This document shows, piece by piece, positions 44,180-52,993 of a DNA stretch of 64,000 nt. The translations under genes and the position numbers were made by a program. A model generated the notes under the pieces. That model was given only the letters and a program-made list of their open reading frames with translations, searched no databases and was not told where the DNA came from. The DNA is from Nocardioides aquaticus (GTDB taxonomy: Bacteria; Actinomycetota; Actinomycetes; Propionibacteriales; Nocardioidaceae), in assembly GCF_018459925.1 (NCBI RefSeq), contig NZ_CP075371.1:2170001-2234000 (forward strand), written 5' to 3'. Within the stretch, counting starts at the first letter, position 1. Each line of letters opens with the position of its first letter.

Positions 44180-45667
44180 ATGGACGTGCGCATCGTGACG
44201 AGCGACGATCCGTCGTCGAGCGGGCCGGAGTGGCCCGACGTGGTCGCGGCCCTGCAGGGCGTCGGGGGCCACCCCCTGATGCGCTCCTTCCCGGAGGGCG
44301 CCCTCTTCACCTTCGACCAGGACCTGCGCTTCCTGTCGGCCGGTGGGCGTGGGCTCGAGGACATCGGGCTCTCGCGCAGCATGCTGGAGGGCAGGACGAT
44401 CTTCGAGGTGTTCCCCGCCGAGACCGTCGCCGTCATCGAGCCCCTCTACCGGGCCGCCCTGGAGGGGACGTCGACCACCGAGGACGTCCCGTACCGAGGG
44501 CGCACCTACACCCAACGCCTTGCGCCGGTCACCGACGCCGCCGGGACGGTCGTCGCGGGTTTCGGCTACACCCAGGACGTGACCGGGGCCCGTGCCGCCG
44601 AGGAAGCCCTGAGGGAGTCCGAGCTGCAGAACCGGCTCACCTTCGAGCACGCCCCGATCGGCAAGGCCATCGTCGAGCTGGACGGGACGTGGCGACAGGT
44701 GAACGCGGCGCTCTGCGAGCTGACCGGGTACACCGAGGACCATCTGCTGCAGATGACGTTCCAGGACATCACCCACCCCGACGACCTGGACCTCGACCTC
44801 GCCCACCTGGGACGACTGGTCGACGGCGAGATCAGGTCGTACCAGATCGAGAAGCGCTACCTCACGGCGTCCGGCCAGGTCGTCTGGGTCCTGCTCTCGG
44901 TGGCGCTGGTCCGCTCCGACGACGGTGCTCCGCTGTACTTCATCTCCCAGCTCGTCGACATCACCGCGACCAAGCGCCAGTACCAGGCGTTGCAGGACCT
45001 GACCGCGATGGTCGCCCACGACCTGCGCACGCCCGCGACCGTGATGCGTGGCTTCGCCGAGCTCCTCGAGGGCCCGACGGCCTCGGACCCGCAGAAGGTC
45101 CGCGAGTACGCGGCCCGGATCTCCGCGAGCGCCGACGCCATGATGGTCCTGACCGAGAACGCGCTCACCGCCACCGCGATCAGTGACGGACGCATGGTGG
45201 CCCGGCCGACGTCGGTGACCCTCCGGGGCGCCGTCGAGGACGCCGTCCGGGCCACCGAGCTCGGGTCGACCTCGGTCGACACCGACGGGCTGGACGATCT
45301 CGCGGTGTGGGTGGACCCCGTCCATCTCGGCCAGGTCCTGACGAACCTGCTGACGAACGCCGCGAAGTACGGCGACGGCGCCGTCGTCGTGTCCTCCACC
45401 GCGCACCGGGGACGGGTCCGGGTCTCGGTCAGCGACGACGGCCCGGGCGTGGAACCGGACTTCGTCCCGCACCTGTTCGAGCGCTTCAGCCGCTCGCCGG
45501 CTGCTCGCGCCGGGCGTCGACGGGGGAGCGGCCTCGGGCTGCACATCGTGCTCGATCTCCTGGCCGCGAACGACGGGCAGGTCGAGTACGCACGCTCCGC
45601 CCGCGGCGGGGCCGACTTCGTCGTCGAGCTGCCCGCGGCGCCGGACGACGCCCGCACCAACGAGTAG
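44180..45667 (+). CDS. PAS-domain sensor histidine kinase
   Basis: Two PAS domains (about 35-140 and 150-265; second: IGKAIVELDGTWRQVNAALC with FQDITHPDD) precede a HisKA domain with phospho-acceptor His in MVAHDLRTPATVM and a HATPase_c domain (N-box LTNLLTNAAKYGDG, G1 SDDGPGV, G2 RGSGLGLHIV). No membrane helix is present, so it is cytosolic and may sense redox or a ligand. Its likely partner is the CheY-like protein at 46927 or the DevR-like regulator; neither is proven. Confidence 0.92.
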   Translation: MDVRIVTSDDPSSSGPEWPDVVAALQGVGGHPLMRSFPEGALFTFDQDLRFLSAGGRGLEDIGLSRSMLEGRTIFEVFPAETVAVIEPLYRAALEGTSTTEDVPYRGRTYTQRLAPVTDAAGTVVAGFGYTQDVTGARAAEEALRESELQNRLTFEHAPIGKAIVELDGTWRQVNAALCELTGYTEDHLLQMTFQDITHPDDLDLDLAHLGRLVDGEIRSYQIEKRYLTASGQVVWVLLSVALVRSDDGAPLYFISQLVDITATKRQYQALQDLTAMVAHDLRTPATVMRGFAELLEGPTASDPQKVREYAARISASADAMMVLTENALTATAISDGRMVARPTSVTLRGAVEDAVRATELGSTSVDTDGLDDLAVWVDPVHLGQVLTNLLTNAAKYGDGAVVVSSTAHRGRVRVSVSDDGPGVEPDFVPHLFERFSRSPAARAGRRRGSGLGLHIVLDLLAANDGQVEYARSARGGADFVVELPAAPDDARTNE

Positions 45668-45723
45668 GACTCCGGCCCGACGCCGGACCGCCTCTCAGGG
45701 CTCGGCCCGGGGCGTTGTCCGGT

Positions 45724-45758
45724 CCGTCGCCCGGGCCGTCGCCCGGGCCGTCACCCGG
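45724..45758. repeat. 12-bp tandem repeat at the 3' junction of two genes
   Basis: CCGTCGCCCGGG at 45724 and 45736, then CCGTCACCCGG at 45748. The stop codon of the Usp gene (45751-45753) lies inside the third copy, so the repeat may have fixed where the gene ends. Confidence 0.75.
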
Positions 45759-46668
45759 TCGGGGTGCGGCCCTCCGGGACGACGGCCACCGGGCAGTGCG
45801 CCCGTTCCAGCACGGCGATCGTGGTGGAGCCGACGAGGAGGCGGTGCAGGGCACCGTGACGGCGGCCGCCGACCACGACGAGGTCCCACGCCTTGTCGGC
45901 GTCGGTGACCAGCTGGTCGAGCAGGCCCCGGTTCAGGCGGCGCGAGACGGCGACGTCCGGGTACTTCTCGGCCAGGCCGGCCACGCTCTCGGCGAGCACG
46001 GCGCGAGCCCGGAGCATCTCCTCCTCGGTGGGGAACCCGGCATCGCCGACGTAGGCGGCGATGAGGTCCCTGACGCAGTGCACCGCCGTGAGGTGGTGTC
46101 CGCGCAGGGCGGCCTGGGCGAAGGCGAACTCGAGGACCGGCACGGACTCCGCGGTCCCGTCGACGCCCACCAGCACCCCGGACCCGGCGGGAGCCGCCGT
46201 GTCGGAGGCCGGCCGCGGCGGCCGCACGACCACGACCGGGCACTCGGCGCGTCGGGTCACGGCCGCGCTGACCGAGCCCAGCAGCGGGCTGGTCAGCGGC
46301 CCCCGGCCGTGAGAGCCGAGCACCATCAGGTGCGCCGACGCGGACAGGTCGATGAGCCCGTGCCGGGCCTCGCGCTCGACGACGTGGGTCCGGATCCGGA
46401 GCGACGGGTACTGCGCCCGTGCCAGGACGGCCAGGCCCTCGAGGTGGGCGACGGCCTGGTCGCGGAGGTCGTCCAACGCCTGGAGACCGGCGCCCGAGGC
46501 GCCCAACCACGCGGCCTGCTGGGCCTCGGTGACGCTGAGCAGGTGCACCACGTCGACCGGGCGGTCCTCCACGGAGGCCTGCTCGAGCCCCCAGGAGAGC
46601 GCGGCCGCCGAGTGGGGGCTGCTGTCGTGGGCGATGACGATGGAACCGGCGGCAGGGGTGGTAGGCAT
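45751..46668 (-). CDS. Universal stress protein, two Usp domains (1)
   Basis: Two Usp domains of ~145 residues each. Both keep the ATP-binding pattern G-x2-G-x9-G-S: GSHGRGPLTSPLLGS and GGRRHGALHRLLVGST. Tandem Usp proteins of this size are among the most abundant DosR regulon products in mycobacteria. ATG 46668 is chosen at the domain start. A GGGACG-TT-CGCCCC box lies 59 bp upstream, the usual DosR distance. Confidence 0.9.
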   Translation of the reverse strand: MPTTPAAGSIVIAHDSSPHSAAALSWGLEQASVEDRPVDVVHLLSVTEAQQAAWLGASGAGLQALDDLRDQAVAHLEGLAVLARAQYPSLRIRTHVVEREARHGLIDLSASAHLMVLGSHGRGPLTSPLLGSVSAAVTRRAECPVVVVRPPRPASDTAAPAGSGVLVGVDGTAESVPVLEFAFAQAALRGHHLTAVHCVRDLIAAYVGDAGFPTEEEMLRARAVLAESVAGLAEKYPDVAVSRRLNRGLLDQLVTDADKAWDLVVVGGRRHGALHRLLVGSTTIAVLERAHCPVAVVPEGRTPTG

Positions 46669-46726
46669 GCCACCAGGCTCGGCCTGCGCCGCGACGGCCC
46701 AGCACGGTCCTCGTTCCCCGACGGCG

Positions 46727-46740
46727 GGGACGTTCGCCCC
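46727..46740 (-). promoter_or_regulatory. DevR/DosR-type box
   Basis: GGGACGTTCGCCCC, a 6-2-6 dyad with one mismatched pair, 59 bp upstream of the Usp gene. A weaker relative, GGGACCTGGGGCCG, lies at 46789 on the side of the CheY-like gene. Confidence 0.5.
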
Positions 46741-46926
46741 GTCCTGCGACCCCCCGGGTGCGTCTGGGCCTGATGGCCCGGGCGTCACGGGACCTGGGGC
46801 CGTGGCCCAGAGGACGCGGGGCCCGTGCCGGAGCGCCGTCGTCGGGCCACCGTGGAGTGATGCCCTCGACCGGAACGCCCGGCGCCACCGCCGACCACGC
46901 GGCTCGCGCCGGTTGAGCGCCGGACC

Positions 46927-47340
46927 GTGGCCAGCATCCTCGTCGCCGACGACGATCCCGACATCCTGTTCCTGATGGCGCTGGTCCTGTCCCGGGCGGG
47001 GCACCGGGTGACGGCCGTGGCCGACGGCCAGGCGGCGCTGCGAGCCGTCGAGCTCCGTGACTTCGACGTGGTGGTGCTCGACCAGCAGATGCCTGGCCTG
47101 ACCGGGCTGGAGGTCATCGTGCACAGCTCGAGGCTGGGCCGTCCCGACGGCCCGCCGGTGCTGGTGGTCTCAGCGCAGCACGACCCCTCGCTCGTCGTGG
47201 CAGTGACGGACGCGGGTGCTGTCGACTTCCTGGGCAAACCGTTCCGGCTGGCCGTCCTGCAGGAGCGGGTCGCGCGGCGGCTGCCGCTGCCCGACCCCGC
47301 CCACGATCCCGACCCCGATGCCGGAGAGGACCGGTCGTGA
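46927..47340 (+). CDS. Single-domain CheY-like response regulator
   Basis: A receiver domain alone, 137 residues: acidic pocket DDDPD, phospho-acceptor Asp in VVVLDQQMPGLTG, Ser of the switch in VVSAQHD, and Lys in FLGKPF. No output domain is attached; the tail is acidic and Pro-rich. It could be a phosphate carrier or act by protein contact. GTG 46927 is the start. It is divergent from Usp 1. Confidence 0.85.
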   Translation: MASILVADDDPDILFLMALVLSRAGHRVTAVADGQAALRAVELRDFDVVVLDQQMPGLTGLEVIVHSSRLGRPDGPPVLVVSAQHDPSLVVAVTDAGAVDFLGKPFRLAVLQERVARRLPLPDPAHDPDPDAGEDRS

Positions 47341-47364
47341 CGGCGCTGCGGACGGCGTCCGCGG

Positions 47365-47643
47365 TCAGGGGCGGGTGGACCGGGACGGGGGCGGGGGCGG
47401 TCGATCGCCTCCTACGTCCCTGGTCCGCGCGAGCGAACCCGCCCGGTCCGTGATCAGACGGCGCGCGACGTTCTCGGTCAAGGCCAGGCAGGTGGGGGAC
47501 AGCCGATGCAGCTGCGCGGTCCGCCGGTGCGCGAGCGCCACCACCGCCAGGACCTGGTCGGGCGTCAGCAGGTCCCCGTACTCGGAGGCGAGACGGTCCC
47601 CCAGGTCCCTGACCTCACGGCGGTGCACCTGGCCGGAGTGCAT
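47365..47643 (-). CDS. Small helical protein, three-helix-bundle dimerisation type (DUF3562-like)
   Basis: The first 65 residues form three helices (VRDLGDRLASEYGDLLTPDQ, VVALAHRRTAQLHRLS, LTENVARRLI), resembling the DUF3562/three-helix-bundle group often found next to Usp genes. The last 25 residues are Pro/Arg-rich. The start is 9 bp after the stop of Usp 2, so the two are one transcript. Function unknown. Confidence 0.65.
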   Translation of the reverse strand: MHSGQVHRREVRDLGDRLASEYGDLLTPDQVLAVVALAHRRTAQLHRLSPTCLALTENVARRLITDRAGSLARTRDVGGDRPPPPPSRSTRP

Positions 47644-47652
47644 CCCGACCTC

Positions 47653-48564
47653 CTAGCGGCCGGTGGTACTGGCTTCGGGCACCACGGCGACCGGTGTGGT
47701 GGCGTGCTCGAGCACCGCGGTGGTCGTCGACCCCAGGACCAGCCGATGCCAGGCCCCGTGGCGGGCGCGTCCGACGACGACGAGGTCCCACGGTTCGTGG
47801 CGGCGGTCGAGCACCTGGTCGAGCAGGCCGCGCTCGAGGCGGCGGGTGACCACGACGTCGGGGTACTTCTCGGCCATGCCGGCGACCGACTCGGCCAGGA
47901 GCAGGGGCGCCAGGTCGGGGTCCTCGGGCAGTGGGTGGAGCGCGTCTCCTGCGTAGGCGGCCAGGACGTCGCTGACGGCGTGCACCACGGTGAGGGGCAT
48001 CCCCCGGAGCGAGGCCTGGTGGAAGGCGAACTCCACCACGGGGCGGGAGTCGGGGCTGCCGTCCACCCCGACGACGACGCCGGCGCCGCCCGTCGGGGCG
48101 GGGTCGTCGTGCGGCGGGCGGACCACGACGGTGGGGCACCGGGTGCGTCGGCTGACCGCGGCACTGACCGAACCGAGGATCCTGCTTACCACGGGACCAC
48201 GGCCGTGGGAGCCGAGGACCAGCAGGTGCGCCGACTGCGAGAGCGCGGTCAGCGCCCGCGGGGCGGCGTCCTCGAGGACGTGGCTGCGCAGCTCGACCGC
48301 GGGGTGGTCCAGGTGGGCCTGCGCGACCGCGTCGCCCACCGCGGTGCGAGCCTCCAGGCGCAGGCGTTCGGCCAGCGGGAGTGCGTCCCCCGTCGCGCCG
48401 AGCCAGGCGGCCGACGGCAACCGGGAGAGGTCGAGCGCGTGGACGACGTCCACCGGCCTGTTCTCCACCTCCGCCTGCGTCGACGCCCAGTCGAGCGCGC
48501 GTCGTGAGTGGTCGTCGGGATCGAGGGCGACGACGATGGATCCGGGAGGCACGGTGGTCGGCAT
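47653..48564 (-). CDS. Universal stress protein, two Usp domains (2)
   Basis: A paralogue of the Usp at 45751: the same tandem layout, with ATP motifs GSHGRGPVVSRILGS and GRARHGAWHRLVLGST and nearly the same opening (IVVALDPDDHSRRALDWAS). A DevR-type box lies 59 bp upstream of ATG 48564, the same distance as for Usp 1. The duplicate likely arose locally with its promoter. Confidence 0.9.
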   Translation of the reverse strand: MPTTVPPGSIVVALDPDDHSRRALDWASTQAEVENRPVDVVHALDLSRLPSAAWLGATGDALPLAERLRLEARTAVGDAVAQAHLDHPAVELRSHVLEDAAPRALTALSQSAHLLVLGSHGRGPVVSRILGSVSAAVSRRTRCPTVVVRPPHDDPAPTGGAGVVVGVDGSPDSRPVVEFAFHQASLRGMPLTVVHAVSDVLAAYAGDALHPLPEDPDLAPLLLAESVAGMAEKYPDVVVTRRLERGLLDQVLDRRHEPWDLVVVGRARHGAWHRLVLGSTTTAVLEHATTPVAVVPEASTTGR

Positions 48565-48622
48565 GGGGCCACCGTGCCGCGCTCGAGGTGCCGCGCGGGA
48601 CGGCCGCTGTGCCCTCCGGGCA

Positions 48623-48636
48623 CGGACCTAGGCCCT
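48623..48636. promoter_or_regulatory. DevR/DosR-type box
   Basis: CGGACCTAGGCCCT (GGACC-TA-GGCCC core), between the divergent Usp 2 and the DevR-like gene, 59 bp from the former and 92 bp from the latter. Confidence 0.5.
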
Positions 48637-48727
48637 GGGCCGGCGGGGAGGACGGTGACCAAGGTCCTCGCGGGCGAGGACCTCCGGAGGCTGCAGGCCG
48701 ACCGTGGGTCGGGGCTACGGTCGGGTC

Positions 48728-49419
48728 ATGAACGCGAGCGGGAACCCCCGCCCCACGGGCGTGGGGGCACAGCCGTTGCGGGTGTTCCTGCTCGACGACC
48801 ACGAGGTCGTCCGTCGAGGCGTGCGCATCCTGCTGGAGGCGGAGCCCGACCTCGAGGTGGTCGGGGAGTCGAGCTCGGCGAAGGAGGCCGTCCGCCGGAT
48901 CCCCGCGCTGCGCCCGGACGTCGCCGTCCTCGACGGGCGGCTGCCTGACGGCTCGGGCATCGAGGTCTGCCGGCAGGTCCGTTCGCTCGATCCCTCGATC
49001 CGCGCCCTCATCCTGACCTCCTTCGACGACGACGAGTCGCTGTTCTCGGCGATCATGGCGGGCGCGCAGGGGTACGTGCTGAAGCAGACGGGCGGTGAGG
49101 ACCTGGTCGACGCCGTACGCCGCGTCGGCCGCGGCCAGTCCCTCCTGGACCCCGCCGTCACGCACCGGGTCCTCGAACGTGTCCGCGTCGGCGCGCCACG
49201 GGACCCCGCCCTCGGGGGCTGAGCCCCCAGGACCTCGTCCTGCTGGAGCTCATCGGGCTGGGGCTGACCAACCGCCAGATCGCGGTCAGGACCCATCTGG
49301 CGGAGAAGACCGTGAAGAACTACGTGAGCCGCCTGCTGGGCAAGCTCGGCGTGACCACCCGGACGCAGGCGGCCATCTTCGCCGTGAAGCACCCGACGGT
49401 GCAGGACCCGGCCCCCTGA
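48728..49419 (+). pseudogene. DevR/DosR-like NarL-family response regulator, frame broken between receiver and HTH
   Basis: From ATG 48728 the receiver domain reads through (FLLDDHEVVRRGVRILLEAE; acceptor Asp in VAVLDGRLPDGSG; LTSFDDDE; YVLKQTGG) and stops at TGA 49220. The LuxR-type HTH continues one base back from 49219 to 49419: [20 protein letters not shown] and [16 protein letters not shown], the DevR type. One extra G in the run at 49214-49218 would restore a ~230-residue protein. It may be a real mutation, a sequencing error, or frameshifting. It sits directly before the DevS-like kinase. Confidence 0.8.
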
Positions 49420-49533
49420 CCCCGTCGGAACGGCGCCTGCACGGGCACCGGTGCCTTGCTCGACCACGCGCCGAGGACGACACTGCTGTGCCATGGGCAT
49501 GATCGGACGTCGGCCACCTCGGACGGCCCCGGG

Positions 49534-51300
49534 ATGATGCCCGACCCCGACCCCGACCCCGGCCCCGACCCGGACGAGCCACCTGGCGACCTCGAGCTGG
49601 AACGCCTCCTGCGCGAGGTCGGCCGTCGGGTCCACGGGGTCCTGGACGAGCAGGACCGTCTGCGCGCCCTCCTCGACGCCGTCGTCACGATGGCCGGTGA
49701 CCTGACGCTGGACGGTGTCCTGCACCGGATCCTCACCGCCGCCCGGGCCCTGACCGGAGCGCGCTACGCCGCCCTCGGCGTGCTCGAACCCGGCTCGGGT
49801 CGTCGGCTCGACACCTTCATCCACCAGGGCATGGAGGACTCGCTCGCCCGGAGCATCGGTCCCCTCCCCAGCGGCAAGGGCGTCCTGGGCGTGATCACCG
49901 AACGTCGAGAACCGCTGCGCCTGGAGGACATCGCCGAGCACGCGAGCTCCTTCGGGTTCCCGGCCGGTCACCCTCCCATGCACTCGTTCCTCGGTGTCCC
50001 CATCCGCATCCACGACCGCTCCTTCGGCAACCTCTACCTCACCGAGAAGGCCGGAGGGCTCGCGTTCACCGAGGAGGACGAGGGGGTGGTGGTGGCCCTG
50101 GCTGCCGCGGCCGGCGTCGTGGTCGAGAACGCCCGGCTCTACGCCGAGGCCGCCCGCCGCGAGCGGTGGCTCGCCGGCGACGCCGAGGTCGCGGCGGTGC
50201 TCTCCGGGCACGGCACCGGAGCAGACGGCCTCCAGGCGATCGTCGAGCTGGTCCGCGACGTCGCCGGGGCCGACGTGGCCTGGATCGCCTCCGGCGGCTC
50301 ACCTCCTGAGCTGGTGCTGCGCGCGGCGTGCGGAGACGGGGTCGACCTGGACGACCTGCGCTCCCGTTCCCTGATGGGCTCGACCGCGGCCCGTGCCCTG
50401 TCCACCGGCTCGGCGGTCGCCGTCGCGGACATCGAGTCGGACCCGTGGTCGCTCGTGCCTCCGCAGGTGGAACGGGCGCTGGGTCTGCAGGCCGTGGCGG
50501 GGGCGCCCCTGAGTCACGAGGGGCAGACCGAGGGCGTGATCGCCGTCGGCTGGCGCGGTGGCCGGGCGGCCTCGTTCCACGACCTCGATCCCGCGCTGCT
50601 GACCAGGTTCGCCGACCACGTGACCCTGAACCTCAACGCTGCCCGCGCCCGTGCCGCGCAGCAGCGTGTCGCCGTCCTGGAGGACCGCGAGCGCATCGCC
50701 CGCGACCTCCACGACCTCGTCATCCAGCGCATCTTCGCCGTCGAGATGAACCTCCAGGGCGCCCGACGTCGGGCGGACGCCGAGGTCTCCCGCAGCCTCG
50801 CCACGGCCATCGAGGACCTCGACGCCACGATCACGGACCTGCGCCGGTCGATCTTCGGGCTGGCCCACGTCGACGTGGCCGGTGACCTGCAGGGCGAGAT
50901 GACCCGCATCGTCGAGCGCGCGGCGGCGACGCTGAAGTTCCGCCCGACGCTGCGCTTCCGGGGGCCGGTCCGGACCCTCGTCGACCCCGACACCGTCCCC
51001 GACCTCCTCGCCGTCCTCAGCGAGGCGCTGAGCAACGTCACCCGGCACGCCGGGGCCGCCGCGGTCTCGGTCGAGCTGAGCGTCGGTACGGAGGTGACCC
51101 TCACCGTGACCGACGACGGCCGCGGGCTGCCCGCCGGGTCCGTGCTCGGGGGCCTGGCGAACATGCGCGCCCGAGCGCGCTGCCGGGGTGGCGACGCCAC
51201 CTTCGTCAGCCCGCCTGGCGGCGGCACCACCGTGCGGTGGGTCGTGCCGGTCGCACCGGTCGTACCGCTCGGTCACGGTTCCTCGGACGAGCCGGCCTGA
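49534..51300 (+). CDS. DevS/DosS-like GAF-domain sensor histidine kinase
   Basis: Layout: acidic Pro-rich start (PDPDPDPGPDPDE), GAF-A (~45-200), GAF-B (~215-365), HisKA_3 with phospho-acceptor His in ERIARDLHDLVIQRIF, and HATPase (EALSNVTRHAGA, DDGRGLP). GAF-A contains GHPPMHSFLGVPIRI and FGNLYLTEK, the region that holds the haem-ligating His in DevS/DosT, so O2/NO/CO sensing is plausible. 588 residues against 578 in DevS. ATG 49534 lacks a strong ribosome site. Confidence 0.9.
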   Translation: MMPDPDPDPGPDPDEPPGDLELERLLREVGRRVHGVLDEQDRLRALLDAVVTMAGDLTLDGVLHRILTAARALTGARYAALGVLEPGSGRRLDTFIHQGMEDSLARSIGPLPSGKGVLGVITERREPLRLEDIAEHASSFGFPAGHPPMHSFLGVPIRIHDRSFGNLYLTEKAGGLAFTEEDEGVVVALAAAAGVVVENARLYAEAARRERWLAGDAEVAAVLSGHGTGADGLQAIVELVRDVAGADVAWIASGGSPPELVLRAACGDGVDLDDLRSRSLMGSTAARALSTGSAVAVADIESDPWSLVPPQVERALGLQAVAGAPLSHEGQTEGVIAVGWRGGRAASFHDLDPALLTRFADHVTLNLNAARARAAQQRVAVLEDRERIARDLHDLVIQRIFAVEMNLQGARRRADAEVSRSLATAIEDLDATITDLRRSIFGLAHVDVAGDLQGEMTRIVERAAATLKFRPTLRFRGPVRTLVDPDTVPDLLAVLSEALSNVTRHAGAAAVSVELSVGTEVTLTVTDDGRGLPAGSVLGGLANMRARARCRGGDATFVSPPGGGTTVRWVVPVAPVVPLGHGSSDEPA

Positions 51301-51398
51301 CCCGGGCCCAGCGACCCGACCCCGACGGGCCGGGGACCCTCGCTCACGCCCCGCCGTGGTCCTACGGTCGGGACGACCGCGAGGGAACGGAGAGGCGC

Positions 51399-51824
51399 AT
51401 GGACGACGAGGCACGCGGCAGCGAGCTCGCCCTGGACGAGTGCTGGGCGCTGGTCGCCCAGGAGGAGGTGGGTCGTCTGGCCTACCGCCTGGTCGACGAG
51501 ATCCACGTCGTCCCGGTCAACCACACCGTCCACGACGGGGTCGTGCTCTTCCGCACAACAGCCGGCAACAAGCTGCTGGCCGCCGCCCTGGGCGAGTCCG
51601 TCGCCTTCGAGGTCGACTGGTTCGGGCAGGACGCCGCCTGGTCGGTCGAGGTGCGCGGTCGGATCCGTCGGCTCGAGGACGACGAGCACGAGCGGCTCGA
51701 CGAGACGGTCCGTGCCCCGTGGGTGGACGGGTACCGCTTCGACCTGGTCGCCCTCGAGCCGTCGCACGTCAGTGGACGCCGGTTCCAGCTACGCCGAGGA
51801 CGGGCCTCGCCCGTCCTCCCGTGA
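51399..51824 (+). CDS. Pyridoxamine 5'-phosphate oxidase-family (split barrel) protein
   Basis: The flavin/F420 split-barrel pattern is seen: CWALVAQEEVGRLAYRLVDE, IHVVPVNHTVHDGVVLFRTT, GNKLLAAALGESVAFEVDWF and WSVEVRGRIRRLED. These small proteins bind FMN, F420 or haem, and several lie in DosR regulons. GGAGAGG precedes ATG 51399. The final ~15 residues are basic. Confidence 0.85.
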   Translation: MDDEARGSELALDECWALVAQEEVGRLAYRLVDEIHVVPVNHTVHDGVVLFRTTAGNKLLAAALGESVAFEVDWFGQDAAWSVEVRGRIRRLEDDEHERLDETVRAPWVDGYRFDLVALEPSHVSGRRFQLRRGRASPVLP

Positions 51825-51875
51825 CCGGGAGCAGGACCGGCGACGCTCCTCGACCACCGCTCGACGCAGCAGGAG

Positions 51876-52763
51876 TCACAGCATCCGGCCGTGGACGTCC
51901 CACCCCTCCTGCGAGGCCTGCCGCAAGGCGGTCATCCTCCGGAAGCCGACGGCGTGGTCGGCCCGGAAGTTCGCGGCCTTCAACCAGAACCCGTCCTCGT
52001 GGTCGTCCACGGAGGCGAAGTACGCATCGACGTCGACGTGGGTGCCCACGTGCTTGCCGGCCAGCACCGAGACCATGCCGAGGGCACCTTCCGGCGCCAG
52101 GTAGCAGCCGACCCGGTCGGCGGTGTACTCCTGGGCGCGGCTGACGCTCTGCCCCAGCTGCAGCAGCATCGACACCGGCCGCAGAGCCGCCCGCCAGACG
52201 CTGACGTGACCGCAGTGGATGTGCCCGAGCTCGTGGCCGAGGATGAACCGCACGGTCTCGAAGTCCCCGTTCAGGTAGGCCACGTCGAGCAGGTCGCTGT
52301 AGATGACGACGTACCCGCGGCGGATGCGGCACTTCGTGGCGTAGGCGTTCATGGTGCCGTTGCCGTTGACGACGTAGAGCCGGGGCAGCCTCTCCAAGCC
52401 CTCGCCCTCGGGGGTCATCCCGAGCTGCGCGCCGAGGTCGCGGAACATGGTGTGGAGTTGCGGCAGCTGGCGGGGGGTGACCTCGACGCCGTTGCTGATC
52501 GTCGACCAGTACAGGAAGCGCATCATCACCAGGGCCGTGATCAGCGGGGCGATCGCCGCGGCCGCGACGGCAGACGTCAGCCAGCCGGGCTCCTCCAGTC
52601 CGGCGACCGCCAGGACGAGGAGGACGGCGCCGACGGAGGCGGTCCCGGCGGTCGCCAGCATGGGCAGCTCGGAGCGGTGCCGCAGCCGGCGGACGGACGG
52701 GAGGTCGCTGCCGGGGCGGTGCGCGATGGCCCCCGGTCCCGGCTCTGCGCGTAGGTCGATCAT
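51876..52763 (-). CDS. M48-family zinc metalloprotease, membrane-bound
   Basis: The zinc motif is GHELGHIHCGH (HExxH) in the middle, with the third ligand Glu in RAQEYTADRVGC. Two membrane helices lie at about 40-95 (VGAVLLVLAVAGL and AAIAPLITALVMM). It resembles HtpX/Ste24-like quality-control proteases. GAGGAGG precedes ATG 52763. A DevR-type box lies 99 bp upstream, shared with the divergent multicopper oxidase. Confidence 0.88.
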   Translation of the reverse strand: MIDLRAEPGPGAIAHRPGSDLPSVRRLRHRSELPMLATAGTASVGAVLLVLAVAGLEEPGWLTSAVAAAAIAPLITALVMMRFLYWSTISNGVEVTPRQLPQLHTMFRDLGAQLGMTPEGEGLERLPRLYVVNGNGTMNAYATKCRIRRGYVVIYSDLLDVAYLNGDFETVRFILGHELGHIHCGHVSVWRAALRPVSMLLQLGQSVSRAQEYTADRVGCYLAPEGALGMVSVLAGKHVGTHVDVDAYFASVDDHEDGFWLKAANFRADHAVGFRRMTALRQASQEGWDVHGRML

Positions 52764-52861
52764 GTCGGCCCTCCTCGTCGCGGTGACCTCGGCGCCCACC
52801 GATCGAACCACGGTGGTCCGACGTCGGTGGGTGGCCCAGGGGCGCGGGTCCACCGACGAGC

Positions 52862-52875
52862 AGGACTTCGGTCCT
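52862..52875. promoter_or_regulatory. DevR/DosR-type box
   Basis: AGGACTTCGGTCCT, a 6-2-6 dyad with one mismatch, the closest in the window to the mycobacterial GGACT-NN-AGTCC core. It lies between the divergent M48 protease and multicopper oxidase genes. Confidence 0.55.
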
Positions 52876-52915
52876 GGGGCGCCGCCTCGGGTCGCCGGCC
52901 GCCCCGACGGCTCCA

Positions 52916-52929
52916 AGGTGAGCCCAAGG
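52916..52929 (+). promoter_or_regulatory. Shared upstream element AGGTGAGCCCAAGG (copy 1)
   Basis: This 14-mer recurs exactly at 57120-57133. In both places GCACGCT follows 7-8 bp later and the start codon lies 63-64 bp downstream. It probably marks a common promoter or activator site. Confidence 0.5.
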
Positions 52930-52993
52930 CCGGGTTGGCACGCTCGGTGCCCAGGTCGAGGCGCGCGCAGGGCGCGCCGCCAAGGGGGCTCCG

